Shown here piece by piece: positions 9,314 through 18,870 of a DNA stretch of 64,000 nucleotides. Below the pieces are notes generated by a model, which saw nothing but the letters and a program-made list of their open reading frames with translations, was not told the origin of the DNA and did no database searches. Position 1 is the first letter of the stretch. The number at the start of each line of letters is the position of its first letter. The stretch is from Chitinophagales bacterium. Lineage in GTDB: Bacteria > Bacteroidota > Bacteroidia > Chitinophagales > Chitinophagaceae. The stretch covers positions 248,001 to 312,000 of the forward strand of contig JAIXLO010000160.1 in NCBI GenBank assembly GCA_026931325.1. Direction: 5' to 3'. The translations under genes and the position numbers were made by a program.

Positions 9314-9965
9314 TATACCTCAAAAAAAATTAATTGAAAAAATTAATGAAATAAAGAAAACCGACTTAGATCAAAAGACTAAAAATGTAAAAATAATTTT
9401 ATTAAACAGATTTGCAGAATCTAATATCCCAATAATTTATTGGGATATTTGGATGGAAAAAAATTTTAAAGGAGATCCTAGATTATTAGAAAAATATAAT
9501 GAATATACAAAGGAAATACAGTCAAATTATTTAGATGGCAAATCAATTTGTTTTTGTGGTTCATATGGAACGGGCAAAACATTTACAATATCGAGTATAT
9601 TAAAAACGGCGTGCGTAAAAAATTATACATGCTTGTATATAACTTTAAGCGATCTTGTATCAAGTTTAACATCTTATGATGATAAATTCACAATAAGAAA
9701 AGAACTAAATTCTGTAGATTTTTTGGCAATAGATGAATTTGATAATAGGTTTATTTTATCTGAAAATGCTTCAGACTTATATGCAATGACATTAGAAAAT
9801 ATTTTTAGAACAAGGCTGCAAAATAAATTGCCAACAATTTTTGCAACTAATTCTCCAAAACCTTTAGAATCCTTTAAAGGTTCATTGAAGGCAAGTCTTT
9901 CAAGTATTTTTTCAAGGGTAGAGTTTTTTATAGTTTTAGGTGAAGATTTTAGAAGGAAAGAATGA
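9273..9965 (+). CDS. DnaC/IstB-like AAA+ helicase loader
   Basis: About 230 aa. Walker A CGSYGTGKTF near residue 100, Walker B FLAIDEFDNR, a sensor-1 segment TIFATNSP and an arginine at IFSRVEFF match the DnaC family that loads replicative helicases. It directly precedes a DnaB-like helicase with an ATGA overlap. The start at 9273 overlaps the previous gene by 41 nt. No other ATG precedes the conserved region, so the exact start is uncertain. Confidence 0.82.
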   Translation: MEPQTFQRSKHLNNIPQKKLIEKINEIKKTDLDQKTKNVKIILLNRFAESNIPIIYWDIWMEKNFKGDPRLLEKYNEYTKEIQSNYLDGKSICFCGSYGTGKTFTISSILKTACVKNYTCLYITLSDLVSSLTSYDDKFTIRKELNSVDFLAIDEFDNRFILSENASDLYAMTLENIFRTRLQNKLPTIFATNSPKPLESFKGSLKASLSSIFSRVEFFIVLGEDFRRKE

Positions 9966-11356
9966 ATTTAGATTTAGCTATACTAAAAGTAATAACAAGT
10001 AATAAATTTTTAGCTCAAGATTTTATTTATGAATGCGGCTCAAATCTGTTTCATTCAGATTATTGGGCATTTGCTGACGCTGTATATAAATACATTAGAT
10101 CTTATAAAGAATGTCCAACAGAAAGAACGTTACAGGAAAAATATAAAAATAAACAAAATTTAGTATCTGCTTTTGAAAAGATTTGGAGAAAATTAGATTC
10201 AATTTCATATAATGAGCAAGAATTTAAATTCGACGTTGAAAAATTAAAGAAAAGATATGCTGAAAATAAACTTTTAAAATTAAAAGAAGAATTAAATGCT
10301 GAGGATTTATCTTTAGACAAATCATTTTCTGTCATCAAAAAAACGATGGATGAAGTAGCCTCAGTTTCAAGAAATAAATCATATGATAGAAAAACTTTAA
10401 AAGAAGCTATTCCATTATTCACAGAACAATATAATGCAAAAGTAGAAGCTAGAAAAAACAATAAACAAATTGATGATTCTGTAAAAACAGGATATTCATT
10501 TTTAGATTATGCAACAGAAGGCTTAAGAGAATCCGAATTACTTTTAATAGCTGGAGAATCTGGATCAGGTAAATCTACATTATTGTTAAATATGGCTATT
10601 CAAATGTGGCTACAAAAAAATACATTAGATAATTTTAATATTTCTGAAGGTCATCATGGAGCATATTTTTCTCTAGAAATGCCATTTATGGTAGTTTTAT
10701 CAAGAATATTAGCTAGATTATCTCAAGTTCAAATAAATAAAATAAAAGCCGCAAAATTAGACTCAGATGAAAAAGAAAGAGTAAAGAAGGCGTTAGATTT
10801 TATAAAAGAATACCCATATAATTTTGAAGTAATAGATTTTCCAAGAAATACTACAATGGAATCTATTGAATCTGTGTATGAAGAGATAAAAACAAGATTT
10901 AAGCCAAAATTCGTAGGAATAGACTATTTGCAATTAATGGATTATGAAAGCAACGAAAGTATGGATGATTGGTTAAAATTAGGTAAAATATCTGAAAAAA
11001 TGCACGAATTTGCTAGAGTACAAAAAACAATTGTATTGAGCGCAGTTCAATTAAATAGAATAAAGCCAACAAAAGATCAAGAGGCGAAGATAGGTCTTCA
11101 TAGAATTGGCAGATCTGCATTAATAATGCAAAATGCAAACATAGGTATACAAATTAATACAAGAGAAGCTGAAAAGAATTATCCAAATTTAGAGTATTAT
11201 ATAATAAAAAACAGAGATGGTGCTCTTGGCTCGGGAAAAATGTTAAAGAAAATGGAATATGGTTTATTAGAGGATGATCCATTTTATGAAGATGGGTTTG
11301 ATTTCCAGAATGATGTTGGAGATTTGACTAATTATATGGATGATTTATATTTATAA
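9962..11356 (+). CDS. DnaB-like replicative helicase
   Basis: 464 aa, normal for DnaB/gp41-type helicases. An N-terminal helical domain (about 1-150) precedes a RecA-like domain with Walker A GESGSGKSTLL, Walker B FVGIDYLQLM, and the H3-like segment KTIVLSAVQLNR. It would unwind duplex DNA 5'-3' as a hexamer at the phage fork. No intein is seen. It overlaps the loader gene by 4 nt. Confidence 0.88.
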   Translation: MNLDLAILKVITSNKFLAQDFIYECGSNLFHSDYWAFADAVYKYIRSYKECPTERTLQEKYKNKQNLVSAFEKIWRKLDSISYNEQEFKFDVEKLKKRYAENKLLKLKEELNAEDLSLDKSFSVIKKTMDEVASVSRNKSYDRKTLKEAIPLFTEQYNAKVEARKNNKQIDDSVKTGYSFLDYATEGLRESELLLIAGESGSGKSTLLLNMAIQMWLQKNTLDNFNISEGHHGAYFSLEMPFMVVLSRILARLSQVQINKIKAAKLDSDEKERVKKALDFIKEYPYNFEVIDFPRNTTMESIESVYEEIKTRFKPKFVGIDYLQLMDYESNESMDDWLKLGKISEKMHEFARVQKTIVLSAVQLNRIKPTKDQEAKIGLHRIGRSALIMQNANIGIQINTREAEKNYPNLEYYIIKNRDGALGSGKMLKKMEYGLLEDDPFYEDGFDFQNDVGDLTNYMDDLYL

Positions 11357-11378
11357 AATATGATAAAAAGGAGTTTAT

Positions 11379-11714
11379 ATGCCAACATACGAACACGTTT
11401 GCACTGATAGTAATTGTAATTATGGATGGGAATCATTTTACTCAATTAAAGCTGATCCACCAAAAGTATGTCCAAAATGTAATCAAGAAACAGCAAAGAG
11501 ACTTATAAATCATGAAGGTGGAGCAAAAATGGAATTAAATCCAGATGAGATGAAAGATAAAATTAAAGAGGATGTGAAAAAATTAAAACAAGAGGCAAAT
11601 AAAAATGAAAATGTTTTGGCTAATTTAGTTGGTCCAAAATATGAACAAAATGTAAAAATGAGAGATAAAATTATGAAAGATTATGGCAAAGAAATCTTTA
11701 AAAGAGCAAAATAA
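11379..11714 (+). CDS. Zinc-ribbon (FmdB-like) small protein
   Basis: 111 aa. The N-terminal MPTYEHVCTDSNC and CPKCNQ give a FmdB-type zinc ribbon (about 1-40), followed by a charged helical tail. It has a clear Shine-Dalgarno AAAAGGAG before the ATG. It lies between the helicase and the sigma factor; a regulatory or nucleic-acid-binding role is inferred. Confidence 0.75.
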   Translation: MPTYEHVCTDSNCNYGWESFYSIKADPPKVCPKCNQETAKRLINHEGGAKMELNPDEMKDKIKEDVKKLKQEANKNENVLANLVGPKYEQNVKMRDKIMKDYGKEIFKRAK

Positions 11715-11721
11715 AGGTATT

Positions 11722-11907
11722 ATGACATATTTATATTTTTGTGATTTATGTGGTGAGATGGAAATTGAACATAAAATGTCTGAAAAAATAGATGATTGCC
11801 CTATATGTAAAAGTAAAAATATTTGTACAAAAATAAAAAGATTGATAACAAAATCACAAGGATTTATACTTTGTGGTGGTGGATGGGCAAAAGACAATTA
11901 CAAGTAA
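11722..11907 (+). CDS. Second zinc-ribbon small protein
   Basis: 61 aa from the ATG at 11722, chosen over 11683 because it starts at the CDLCGE ribbon and avoids a long overlap. Two CxxC pairs (CDLC, CPIC) form the ribbon. The C-terminus FILCGGGWAKDNY resembles the FmdB-family ending. Tandem with the preceding ribbon protein. Confidence 0.65.
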   Translation: MTYLYFCDLCGEMEIEHKMSEKIDDCPICKSKNICTKIKRLITKSQGFILCGGGWAKDNYK

Positions 11908-11917
11908 GAGAGAGATT

Positions 11918-12505
11918 ATGACAGAAAATGAAGCCAAAGAAATTTACCTTAAATTTAAAGAACTAAAAAAAATGGCAAGTTTAGATAATAAATATAAAAG
12001 AGATTTATCAAATTATGAAAAAATAATAATCGAAAAATTTCAATACATTGTAATGGCAAAAACTTCTAAATATAGAAAATTTAATAATTATAGTGATCTA
12101 AACCAGGAAGGATTAGAGGCTATTTTAAGAGCAATGAATAGCTATGATATAAATAAAGGTTCGATTTTTTGGTGGATACATAAATACGTTAATACTAGAA
12201 TTTTTCGAGCAGCAAATAATCATACAGCGATTAAATTTCCAATAAAAATCGCTCACAATGTTGCTCCAAAAAGAGAATCTGTTTCAATGTATTTGCAAGA
12301 TACTAAACCAGATCCTTTTGAGTCTTTGGATTTAAAAGAAAAAGTGAATTTTATTAATTCAAATTTCAACAAATTAAGTGATGATGAAAAAATATTATTA
12401 AATTCGTTTTATGATTTAAATGATTCTTTTGATAAGATAGAGATTAATCGTACAAAATCTAATGCTAAATTAAAAAAAATTATACGAAAAATGCAGCAAT
12501 ATTGA
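11918..12505 (+). CDS. Sigma-70-family RNA polymerase sigma factor (T4 gp55-like)
   Basis: 195 aa from the ATG at 11918 (preceded by AGAGAGAT). It shows a region 2 pattern: YSDLNQEGLEAILRAMNSYD then KGSIFWWIHKYVNTRIFRA. The C-terminal part is short, as in gp55-type late sigma factors, and ends in a degenerate HTH. It would redirect host RNA polymerase to phage late promoters. It clusters with the replication genes, as expected for coupling of late transcription to replication. Confidence 0.82.
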   Translation: MTENEAKEIYLKFKELKKMASLDNKYKRDLSNYEKIIIEKFQYIVMAKTSKYRKFNNYSDLNQEGLEAILRAMNSYDINKGSIFWWIHKYVNTRIFRAANNHTAIKFPIKIAHNVAPKRESVSMYLQDTKPDPFESLDLKEKVNFINSNFNKLSDDEKILLNSFYDLNDSFDKIEINRTKSNAKLKKIIRKMQQY

Positions 12506-13669
12506 TTATAAATTGATTTTACTTTCCCAATTTTCATGGGCTGGATCAAAAAATTTAAATACGCCTTGGTTAGTAATTCCCAGGTTTCCAAGATGCAAAT
12601 CTCCTCTGCCAGTCATCACTTTGCTTAATATTTCTAGTATTAATTTTTTAACCCATAACGCATTTAAATTAGAATATTCATTTTCTATATCATTAATTGA
12701 ATTATTTAAAATATGATCATTTATTATTTTATTATAAGTTTCATTCATAAACGATGTTATTTGAGATTTATCAAGGTTTTTAACTTTATCTTTATCAATT
12801 TTATTAATTGAATTTGTTAAAAGCTCAATAATTTCAATTTTTATAAAATTTACTATATTTCCTATCGCTTCTGCAATTTCATCAGAATCATCATCAAATG
12901 TATGTAATTTTTCCATTATACAATAATAAATTTTATCATTGAAAAATTTACCGATCTCTCCAACATCATATATCATTATTTCGTTTTCGGCATAATCTTC
13001 TTTATTATGCAATCTATCTAAAACTTTTAGATATTGTTTATATATATAATCCGACATAAAAATTTTTAAAACTCTTTGGTTTCCAATTGAAAAGGCAATG
13101 CCGTCAACACCTCCTCCAATTTTTTTAGGCTGTGTATCAAAATATTTTGCTACTTTATCCAAATTTGGCTTTGCTTGATTTATAAAATCTTTAATGAATT
13201 TATACCTTCTGTCTATAGGGATATGATAATATCTTGAGTTTAGAAAATTGTAAATATATGCATAATGAATATCTTCTTTTGGGACATTTTCTGAAGTATT
13301 ATGTTCATCAACAAAAACTACATACATATAAAGTTTTGGAATGTTTGCCGTTCCTTGTAAAATTGATTCTTCGCTAAGAAATCCAGGAGGGGTTATTTTT
13401 TTCTCAGAAATAAATATTTTTTTTACATAGTTAGGCATATTGGGATCATCATTATCGACATCATGCTCAATAAATAGAGGATCAACTGTATTAATATTTA
13501 TTGGGTAGTAACTGCTAAGAGCATGGCTATTAAGAATAACATTGTTTAAATTTTTCCAAGCCTCTTTTTCTTCATTTGAGGCTAACATATATGGTCTCCA
13601 GTTTGTAGATATTTTTTTTAATAAAGAACTTAATGTTGCCATTTTAATCATTCTAGACAAAATTTTCAT
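12506..13669 (-). CDS. Kinase-like protein (APH/protein-kinase fold)
   Basis: About 387 aa. Start placed at ATG 13669, since the upstream in-frame ATG runs into the divergent gene. Seen: a glycine-rich KIGGGVDGIAFSI, an invariant-lysine strand VLKIF, an HRD-equivalent GRGDLHLGN and a metal-binding FKFFDPAH. All key kinase positions appear present. The substrate is unknown. It is the second of three paralogs (2382, 33136). Its N-terminus MATLSSLLKKIS resembles short N-termini of neighbouring virion-region proteins. Confidence 0.72.
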   Translation of the reverse strand: MKILSRMIKMATLSSLLKKISTNWRPYMLASNEEKEAWKNLNNVILNSHALSSYYPININTVDPLFIEHDVDNDDPNMPNYVKKIFISEKKITPPGFLSEESILQGTANIPKLYMYVVFVDEHNTSENVPKEDIHYAYIYNFLNSRYYHIPIDRRYKFIKDFINQAKPNLDKVAKYFDTQPKKIGGGVDGIAFSIGNQRVLKIFMSDYIYKQYLKVLDRLHNKEDYAENEIMIYDVGEIGKFFNDKIYYCIMEKLHTFDDDSDEIAEAIGNIVNFIKIEIIELLTNSINKIDKDKVKNLDKSQITSFMNETYNKIINDHILNNSINDIENEYSNLNALWVKKLILEILSKVMTGRGDLHLGNLGITNQGVFKFFDPAHENWESKINL

Positions 13670-13701
13670 ATCTATATATAATTTAAATACGAGAAAAAAA
13701 T

Positions 13702-15168
13702 ATGTCAGCAACAGGATATTTAAAATGGAATGGAAGTAAATGGGTATTAGATGATATTAGCGCTACTCAAGGTGAGCGTGGGTTTAATGGTAAAAGTGGA
13801 ATAACAAATGTTCAAGATGGATATATAATTCCAACAATATTTGAAAGCTTTAATTTATTAAAGGGTGCTAATATTAGTGCTCCAATTAATAATATATCAA
13901 CTAGAACGGTAGTAAATGATTTGTCGGTAGTGTCTGCTAATCCTTCGTCATTTATAGCTGACGTAACGGCATCAGATAAAAGAATATATGTATTAGATGG
14001 ATATGAAACTGCATCTGCAATGTATGTATATGACGCCCTTACATTAGAATTGGTTGAAACTTTTGAATTTACAGAAGCTTTGCAATGGAAAAGTTTAAAA
14101 TATGTAAGATTAAAAAATGCAGAATTAATAGCAATAGCTTCAACGAACGGATTTTCATATTTTAGAATTGATACTGTATCTTATATTGATACAACAACTA
14201 CAGGAATAACTACACCATGTAGTGAAATTTATGCCGATGCCGATGAGTTTTCAATTTTTACAAATGGGCAAATAATAAAATTTTATAATGCTCCTGGATC
14301 GAGTACAATTTTATCAACAACTATTACTCCAAATGCAAGTGTTACTGGATCAACCGATGATACGATAGTGTTTCATAAGGCGTTTGGATATTATTGGAAA
14401 AGTAGTACAACTAGCAATCAATTTCTTTATAAAATAAATGAAACATCGACAAGTAAAATTGAGTTATCGTTTACAAATACTACTGGCTTAATATCAGATT
14501 CTGGATTTATGTATGCATTAGGATATAGCGGGATATCTCCAAAAACAAGTAAAGTAGAAGTAATAAATCCAGTTTCATTTTTAATAGAAAATACATACAC
14601 TGGTTCAAATTTAAATGGCGACTTATCAAACTATTTTATTGATGTAATATTTGATGGAAAATTTATACAAGTTGTAGATTATGATGCTGGAGTATTGTTT
14701 CAAATAAATCCATATACTGGAACCGCAGCATACGTATCATCTACAAATAAAATAGGAATTGCAAAATGTAATGTTTATGATCAAACAGAATACGCTGTTT
14801 ATACATGGACTAATTTACAATTATTAGAACTTGTATCAAATAAAAAACAATTATTAAGAGATTATATTTCTGCTGGTGCAATTTTAAGAAAAATAACAGA
14901 AGTTTCAACTTCTCCATACGAAGTATTAGAAGATGATAACACTATAGCGGTTGATACAACTGGTGGAGCCATAACCGTCAATTTACCAATTCTTCCATAT
15001 AAAGGAAGACAATTAATAATATTAGATCCCGTAGGAACAGCGGCTGCAAATAATATTACAATCAGTGATACAACGTTTGGAATAATAGGATCAACGTCAT
15101 ATACCCTTAATTCAAATTATCAATCAGTTACATTATTATTTACCGGTGCTCAATGGATTGCTATATAA
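13702..15168 (+). CDS. Tail-fibre/receptor-binding-like virion protein (beta-propeller)
   Basis: 488 aa, Ser/Thr/Asn/Ile-rich. Repeated blade-like units (YVLDGYETASAMYVYDALT and similar) suggest a beta-propeller over about residues 70-390. The C-terminal 90 residues carry the TVNLPILPYKGRQLIILDP...NYQSVTLLF pattern common at the ends of phage fibre proteins. Divergent from the kinase-like gene and followed 15 nt later by another fibre gene. Confidence 0.7.
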   Translation: MSATGYLKWNGSKWVLDDISATQGERGFNGKSGITNVQDGYIIPTIFESFNLLKGANISAPINNISTRTVVNDLSVVSANPSSFIADVTASDKRIYVLDGYETASAMYVYDALTLELVETFEFTEALQWKSLKYVRLKNAELIAIASTNGFSYFRIDTVSYIDTTTTGITTPCSEIYADADEFSIFTNGQIIKFYNAPGSSTILSTTITPNASVTGSTDDTIVFHKAFGYYWKSSTTSNQFLYKINETSTSKIELSFTNTTGLISDSGFMYALGYSGISPKTSKVEVINPVSFLIENTYTGSNLNGDLSNYFIDVIFDGKFIQVVDYDAGVLFQINPYTGTAAYVSSTNKIGIAKCNVYDQTEYAVYTWTNLQLLELVSNKKQLLRDYISAGAILRKITEVSTSPYEVLEDDNTIAVDTTGGAITVNLPILPYKGRQLIILDPVGTAAANNITISDTTFGIIGSTSYTLNSNYQSVTLLFTGAQWIAI

Positions 15169-15183
15169 AATAATATTTAAAAT

Positions 15184-16155
15184 ATGGCATCTCAATATCC
15201 TGGGCAAATAGATAACACAAATAGTTTGCCAATAGTAATAGATAATGTAACTGCTATAAAAGCTTCTGTCTTAAATAAATTAAGGGACGCTATTATTAGC
15301 ATAGAAAATGAACTAGGAACAAAGCCGGCTAGTATTTATGGAAGTGTTAAAGCAAGGTTAAATGCAATAGAAGAAACCATAAATGGGCTACAAATAATTT
15401 CTCTTTCGGGAGATTTGGGTGGAACGGTATCTAGCCCCAGCGTAATTAGATTACAAGGCAATCCAATATCTTCATCTACTCCAGACATGGGAGATGCATT
15501 AATTTGGAATGGTCTTACTTGGGAACCACAATCTATAAATTTGTTCGTATCAACATTTGAACCACCATTAGGATTAACTATTTCTTCAACAAAATTTTAT
15601 GCAGTAAATCAATCAGTTACACCTAGTTTTACTGTTTCTTATTCAAAAACACCAACTCAAGTTCTTTTATTGGATTCAGAAGGCAATCCATCAGAAGATA
15701 AAAGTGCTACCCCAACGTCATTTTCAGCAAATAATATATATACAAAAACAACATATGGAAGTTCCGTAACATTTACATTTACTGTAAACAAGGCAGATGA
15801 AATAGTAACAGAGGAATATATAATAAAATGGGTATCAAAAATTTATTTTGGATTTGCTGATGATATTCAAGGTATAGAAACATACGCCGATTTGATTCAA
15901 AATGATTTAAGCGGAGAATTATCTGATTCATTTATTAGAGAGTTTAGCGGATCATCTGGTAATTTACAATATATATGGTTTGCATATCCTACAAGCTTAG
16001 GGCAACCAACTTTTGCAATAAATAACACAATAGAAGATTTTGTTTTAATAGACTCAAATATTCAAATAACAAATTTGTATGGATATATCGAAACTTATTC
16101 TTTATATAGAAGTATAAATCATAATTTAGGCGCTGTAACTGTTAATGCATTTTAA
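15184..16155 (+). CDS. Fibre/adhesin-type virion protein, paralog of 19471
   Basis: 323 aa. The first 120 residues (YPGQIDN...IDNVTAIKASVLNKLRDAI, then GDLGGT) are shared with the protein at 19471, pointing to a common virion-attachment domain. The C-terminal part is unique and beta-rich, as expected for a receptor-facing region. A strong terminator lies 44 nt downstream. Confidence 0.72.
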   Translation: MASQYPGQIDNTNSLPIVIDNVTAIKASVLNKLRDAIISIENELGTKPASIYGSVKARLNAIEETINGLQIISLSGDLGGTVSSPSVIRLQGNPISSSTPDMGDALIWNGLTWEPQSINLFVSTFEPPLGLTISSTKFYAVNQSVTPSFTVSYSKTPTQVLLLDSEGNPSEDKSATPTSFSANNIYTKTTYGSSVTFTFTVNKADEIVTEEYIIKWVSKIYFGFADDIQGIETYADLIQNDLSGELSDSFIREFSGSSGNLQYIWFAYPTSLGQPTFAINNTIEDFVLIDSNIQITNLYGYIETYSLYRSINHNLGAVTVNAF

Positions 16156-16198
16156 TGATATATAAATAACAGTGGATAACAAATTACAAAAACACTAA

Positions 16199-16239
16199 TC
16201 CTATGGAGTAAATTAACACCCTATCCATAGGATTTTTTT
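16199..16239 (+). terminator. Rho-independent terminator
   Basis: A perfect 9-bp stem TCCTATGGA/TCCATAGGA with a 16-nt loop is followed by seven T. It ends the fibre transcript before phoH. A TATAAATA sequence sits at 16161, between the stop and this terminator. Confidence 0.88.
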
Positions 16240-16252
16240 ATAGGAAAACTCA

Positions 16253-17518
16253 ATGAGTAAAATTTATGTTCTAGATACATCAGCAATTGTAGATGACCCA
16301 ACAGTGTTATTTTCATTTACAGATGCAATTATTATATTACCATTTGTAGTACTAGAAGAATTAGATAAAATAAAATCATTTGGTAATGATGCATCTAAAA
16401 ATGCCAGATTGGCAATAAGATTTTTAGATGAAATTTTTGTAGATTCAGTGATAAGTGAAGTATCAAATAATTGCAAAATTAAAATAGAATTTGATTATGA
16501 TAATTTATTTGATGATATGTCATATGGCGATAATCAAATAATTGCCTGTGCAAAAAGAATACAAAGTTCCTATAAAAAAGAAGTAACTATAGTAACATCT
16601 GATATTAATTTAAGAGTCAAGGCTAAATCATTAGGATTAATGGCTGAGGGTGGGAAGCAAAATTTTTCTTTACTTGACTTTTATCCATATTTGACAACAA
16701 TAAATGATATTGATCTAGTAACTAAATTTCAAACATATAGATCGGTTGATGTAGATGATGATAAGCCAATAAATTCATTTTATTTATTTGAAGATGAATT
16801 TGGAAAAGGTGTTGGATTAGGAAGAAAGAATGCAGATAATAAAATAAAGATGGTAAAGAAACATACGCCATGGGGATTAGATTCAAAAAACAAAGATCAG
16901 GCTTGTTTAATAGATCTAATTATGGATAAAGATATAGAGTTAGTAACTGCTATGGGGGTAGCCGGATCTGGAAAAAGTTTATTATCATTGGCTTGTGCTT
17001 TAGATTTAGTTTTAAATTTAAAAGCATATGATAGATTAATTGTTTATCGTCCAGTTCAAGTTACAGGAAATGATGTTGGATTTTTACCTGGAACATTAGA
17101 AGAAAAATTAACACCATTTTTTGCAGCTATAATGGATTCTTTTGAAGTATTATTTTCAAGTAAAAATGGTGGTCAATGGAGACGCGATCTTGAAATGTAT
17201 ATAAAAAAGGAAAAAATCCAACTAGAAGCCATAACCTACATTAGAGGAAGATCTATACCAAATTCTTTAATAATTTTAGATGAAGCGCAAAATATTAGCG
17301 AAAATGATATAAAAACTTTGTTGACAAGAGTTGGAGTCGGATCTAAAGTAATACTTACAGGCGATATCGAACAAATAGACAATAAATCTTTAAATTATGT
17401 AAATAATGGATTAATTAAAATTATTGAAAAATTTAAAGGTTCAAAAATTTATGGTCATGTCACTTTAACAAAAGGTGAAAGATCTAGATTAGCATCAGAG
17501 GCGGCAAAACTATTATAA
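16253..17518 (+). CDS. phoH: PhoH-like ATPase with N-terminal PIN domain
   Basis: 421 aa. The PIN nuclease domain (about 1-140) has conserved acids at YVLDTSA, LEEL and GDNQI. The PhoH ATPase domain has Walker A GVAGSGKSLL and Walker B LIILDEAQN. PIN-PhoH proteins are RNA helicase/nuclease-like and are common in large phages. It starts after the terminator, so it needs its own promoter. Confidence 0.9.
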   Translation: MSKIYVLDTSAIVDDPTVLFSFTDAIIILPFVVLEELDKIKSFGNDASKNARLAIRFLDEIFVDSVISEVSNNCKIKIEFDYDNLFDDMSYGDNQIIACAKRIQSSYKKEVTIVTSDINLRVKAKSLGLMAEGGKQNFSLLDFYPYLTTINDIDLVTKFQTYRSVDVDDDKPINSFYLFEDEFGKGVGLGRKNADNKIKMVKKHTPWGLDSKNKDQACLIDLIMDKDIELVTAMGVAGSGKSLLSLACALDLVLNLKAYDRLIVYRPVQVTGNDVGFLPGTLEEKLTPFFAAIMDSFEVLFSSKNGGQWRRDLEMYIKKEKIQLEAITYIRGRSIPNSLIILDEAQNISENDIKTLLTRVGVGSKVILTGDIEQIDNKSLNYVNNGLIKIIEKFKGSKIYGHVTLTKGERSRLASEAAKLL

Positions 17519-17524
17519 GGTAAT

Positions 17525-17770
17525 ATGGAAGATAAAAAAGTTAATAAAATATCAGAAGAAGATAGACTAACTATCGAATTGGCTAAAGCAAACAGAAAAG
17601 TTGCATTGGCTAACGCAGAAAAAGCGCTTGCTCAAAATGAAGCAGCCGAAGCTCAATATCAAAATTTGATCTTGAATGTTTATATAAAATATGGATTAAA
17701 TTTTGAAAATACAATAGATGAGCAAGGTAATATAGGAGTAAAGCAAAATGAACAAAATAAAGCTGAATGA
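17525..17770 (+). CDS. Small coiled-coil protein, hypothetical
   Basis: 81 aa with an Ala/Glu/Lys/Asn-rich coiled coil over residues 10-55 (ANRKVALANAEKALAQNEAA). It lies 6 nt after phoH and overlaps the next small gene by 23 nt. Not recognised. Confidence 0.65.
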   Translation: MEDKKVNKISEEDRLTIELAKANRKVALANAEKALAQNEAAEAQYQNLILNVYIKYGLNFENTIDEQGNIGVKQNEQNKAE

Positions 17771-17948
17771 ATTAAATCAATTAATAAATGTTAGAAATTA
17801 TATATCTGTTTGTATAAATTCTTCTTTTTCTGTTGAAAAAAAGAAGATAAATAGATTGTCAGCAATTTTAAAAAATTTAGATGATTCAATTGTTGACCAA
17901 ATAATAGAATTTTCAGATAAATCAAGTAAAAATGAAGAAGGCAAATAA
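17748..17948 (+). CDS. Small helical protein, hypothetical
   Basis: 66 aa, helical and charged, overlapping both neighbours in a translationally coupled run from phoH to methionine aminopeptidase. No motif recognised. Confidence 0.6.
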   Translation: MNKIKLNELNQLINVRNYISVCINSSFSVEKKKINRLSAILKNLDDSIVDQIIEFSDKSSKNEEGK

Positions 17949-18705
17949 AGATCAATCAAATTTTTTTGTAATTCAAAATAATGAATATCTTGAAAAACAA
18001 AGAATTGCTGGAAGTGTAGTAAGAGAGTTATTAAAAATATTAGTTTCAAAAGTAAATGATTCTCTTACGATGTTACACTTAAGTAAGTTGGCTGAAGAAT
18101 TTATATTAGATAATAAATGCCAGCCAATATTTAAAGGTTATGACGGCTTCCCAGAAGCTGTTTGTATTTCTATAAATAATGAAGCCGTTCATGGAATACC
18201 AAAAAACATTAAACTAAATGAAGGCGATTTAGTAACTTTTGATTTAGGAGCAACATTTGATGGAATAATTGCAGATGCCGCTACTACTACTGTATGCGGC
18301 AACTTCTTAAATAAAAAAGATGAAGTTTTAGTTAAGGCAACTAAAGAAGCCTTAGCTAATGCAATAAACTCAATTGCTGTAAATAAAAGATTAGGATGTA
18401 TTGGATTTGCTATTGCAAAGACTGCAGAAAAATATAATTTAACTGTAGTAGAAAACTATGCCGGACATTTTATAGATATAAATAAACCTCACGCATTACC
18501 ATTTGTTGCCAATAAAGATTATACTAGCAATGGAATTAGATTTCAATATGGATCAAATTTGGCAATAGAGCCTATATTTACACTAGCATTAAATAATTAC
18601 ACAAAAAAATCATCTGACGGCTGGACAATATTAACTAATGATAAATCTGCCCATGAAGAGCATACTGTTTTTGTACATGAAAACAAAGTTGAGATAATAA
18701 CATGA
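17932..18705 (+). CDS. map: Methionine aminopeptidase, type I
   Basis: 257 aa, close to the bacterial length. Seen: NEAVHGIP, metal ligands in TFDLGATFDGIIADAATT (two Asp), the His of AGHFID, the Glu of LAIEPIF and the Glu of EEHTVFV. It removes N-terminal Met from nascent proteins. The canonical GHGIG reads GHFID, but the liganding residues seem intact. Phage-encoded copies are uncommon. It starts within the upstream small gene. Confidence 0.88.
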   Translation: MKKANKDQSNFFVIQNNEYLEKQRIAGSVVRELLKILVSKVNDSLTMLHLSKLAEEFILDNKCQPIFKGYDGFPEAVCISINNEAVHGIPKNIKLNEGDLVTFDLGATFDGIIADAATTTVCGNFLNKKDEVLVKATKEALANAINSIAVNKRLGCIGFAIAKTAEKYNLTVVENYAGHFIDINKPHALPFVANKDYTSNGIRFQYGSNLAIEPIFTLALNNYTKKSSDGWTILTNDKSAHEEHTVFVHENKVEIIT

Positions 18706-18863
18706 AAAAAAATGAAATTTATAGTGTAAAAATAAATAATAAAAATTGTCTTAAGGATTTTTATGTTTTTTCAGAAGCTCTTGAATTTTGTCTTAAAAAC
18801 GCTACATTTTGTTTTATAGAGACAGAAAGTGGAAAGATTGTATATAGGAAAGCCTATTTTTAA
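18702..18863 (+). CDS. Small hypothetical protein
   Basis: 53 aa beginning in an ATGA overlap with the methionine aminopeptidase stop and ending 7 nt before the next start (MKKNEIYSVKINN...). Position and codon use fit the operon. Function unknown. Confidence 0.55.
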   Translation: MKKNEIYSVKINNKNCLKDFYVFSEALEFCLKNATFCFIETESGKIVYRKAYF

Positions 18864-18870
18864 AGGATAT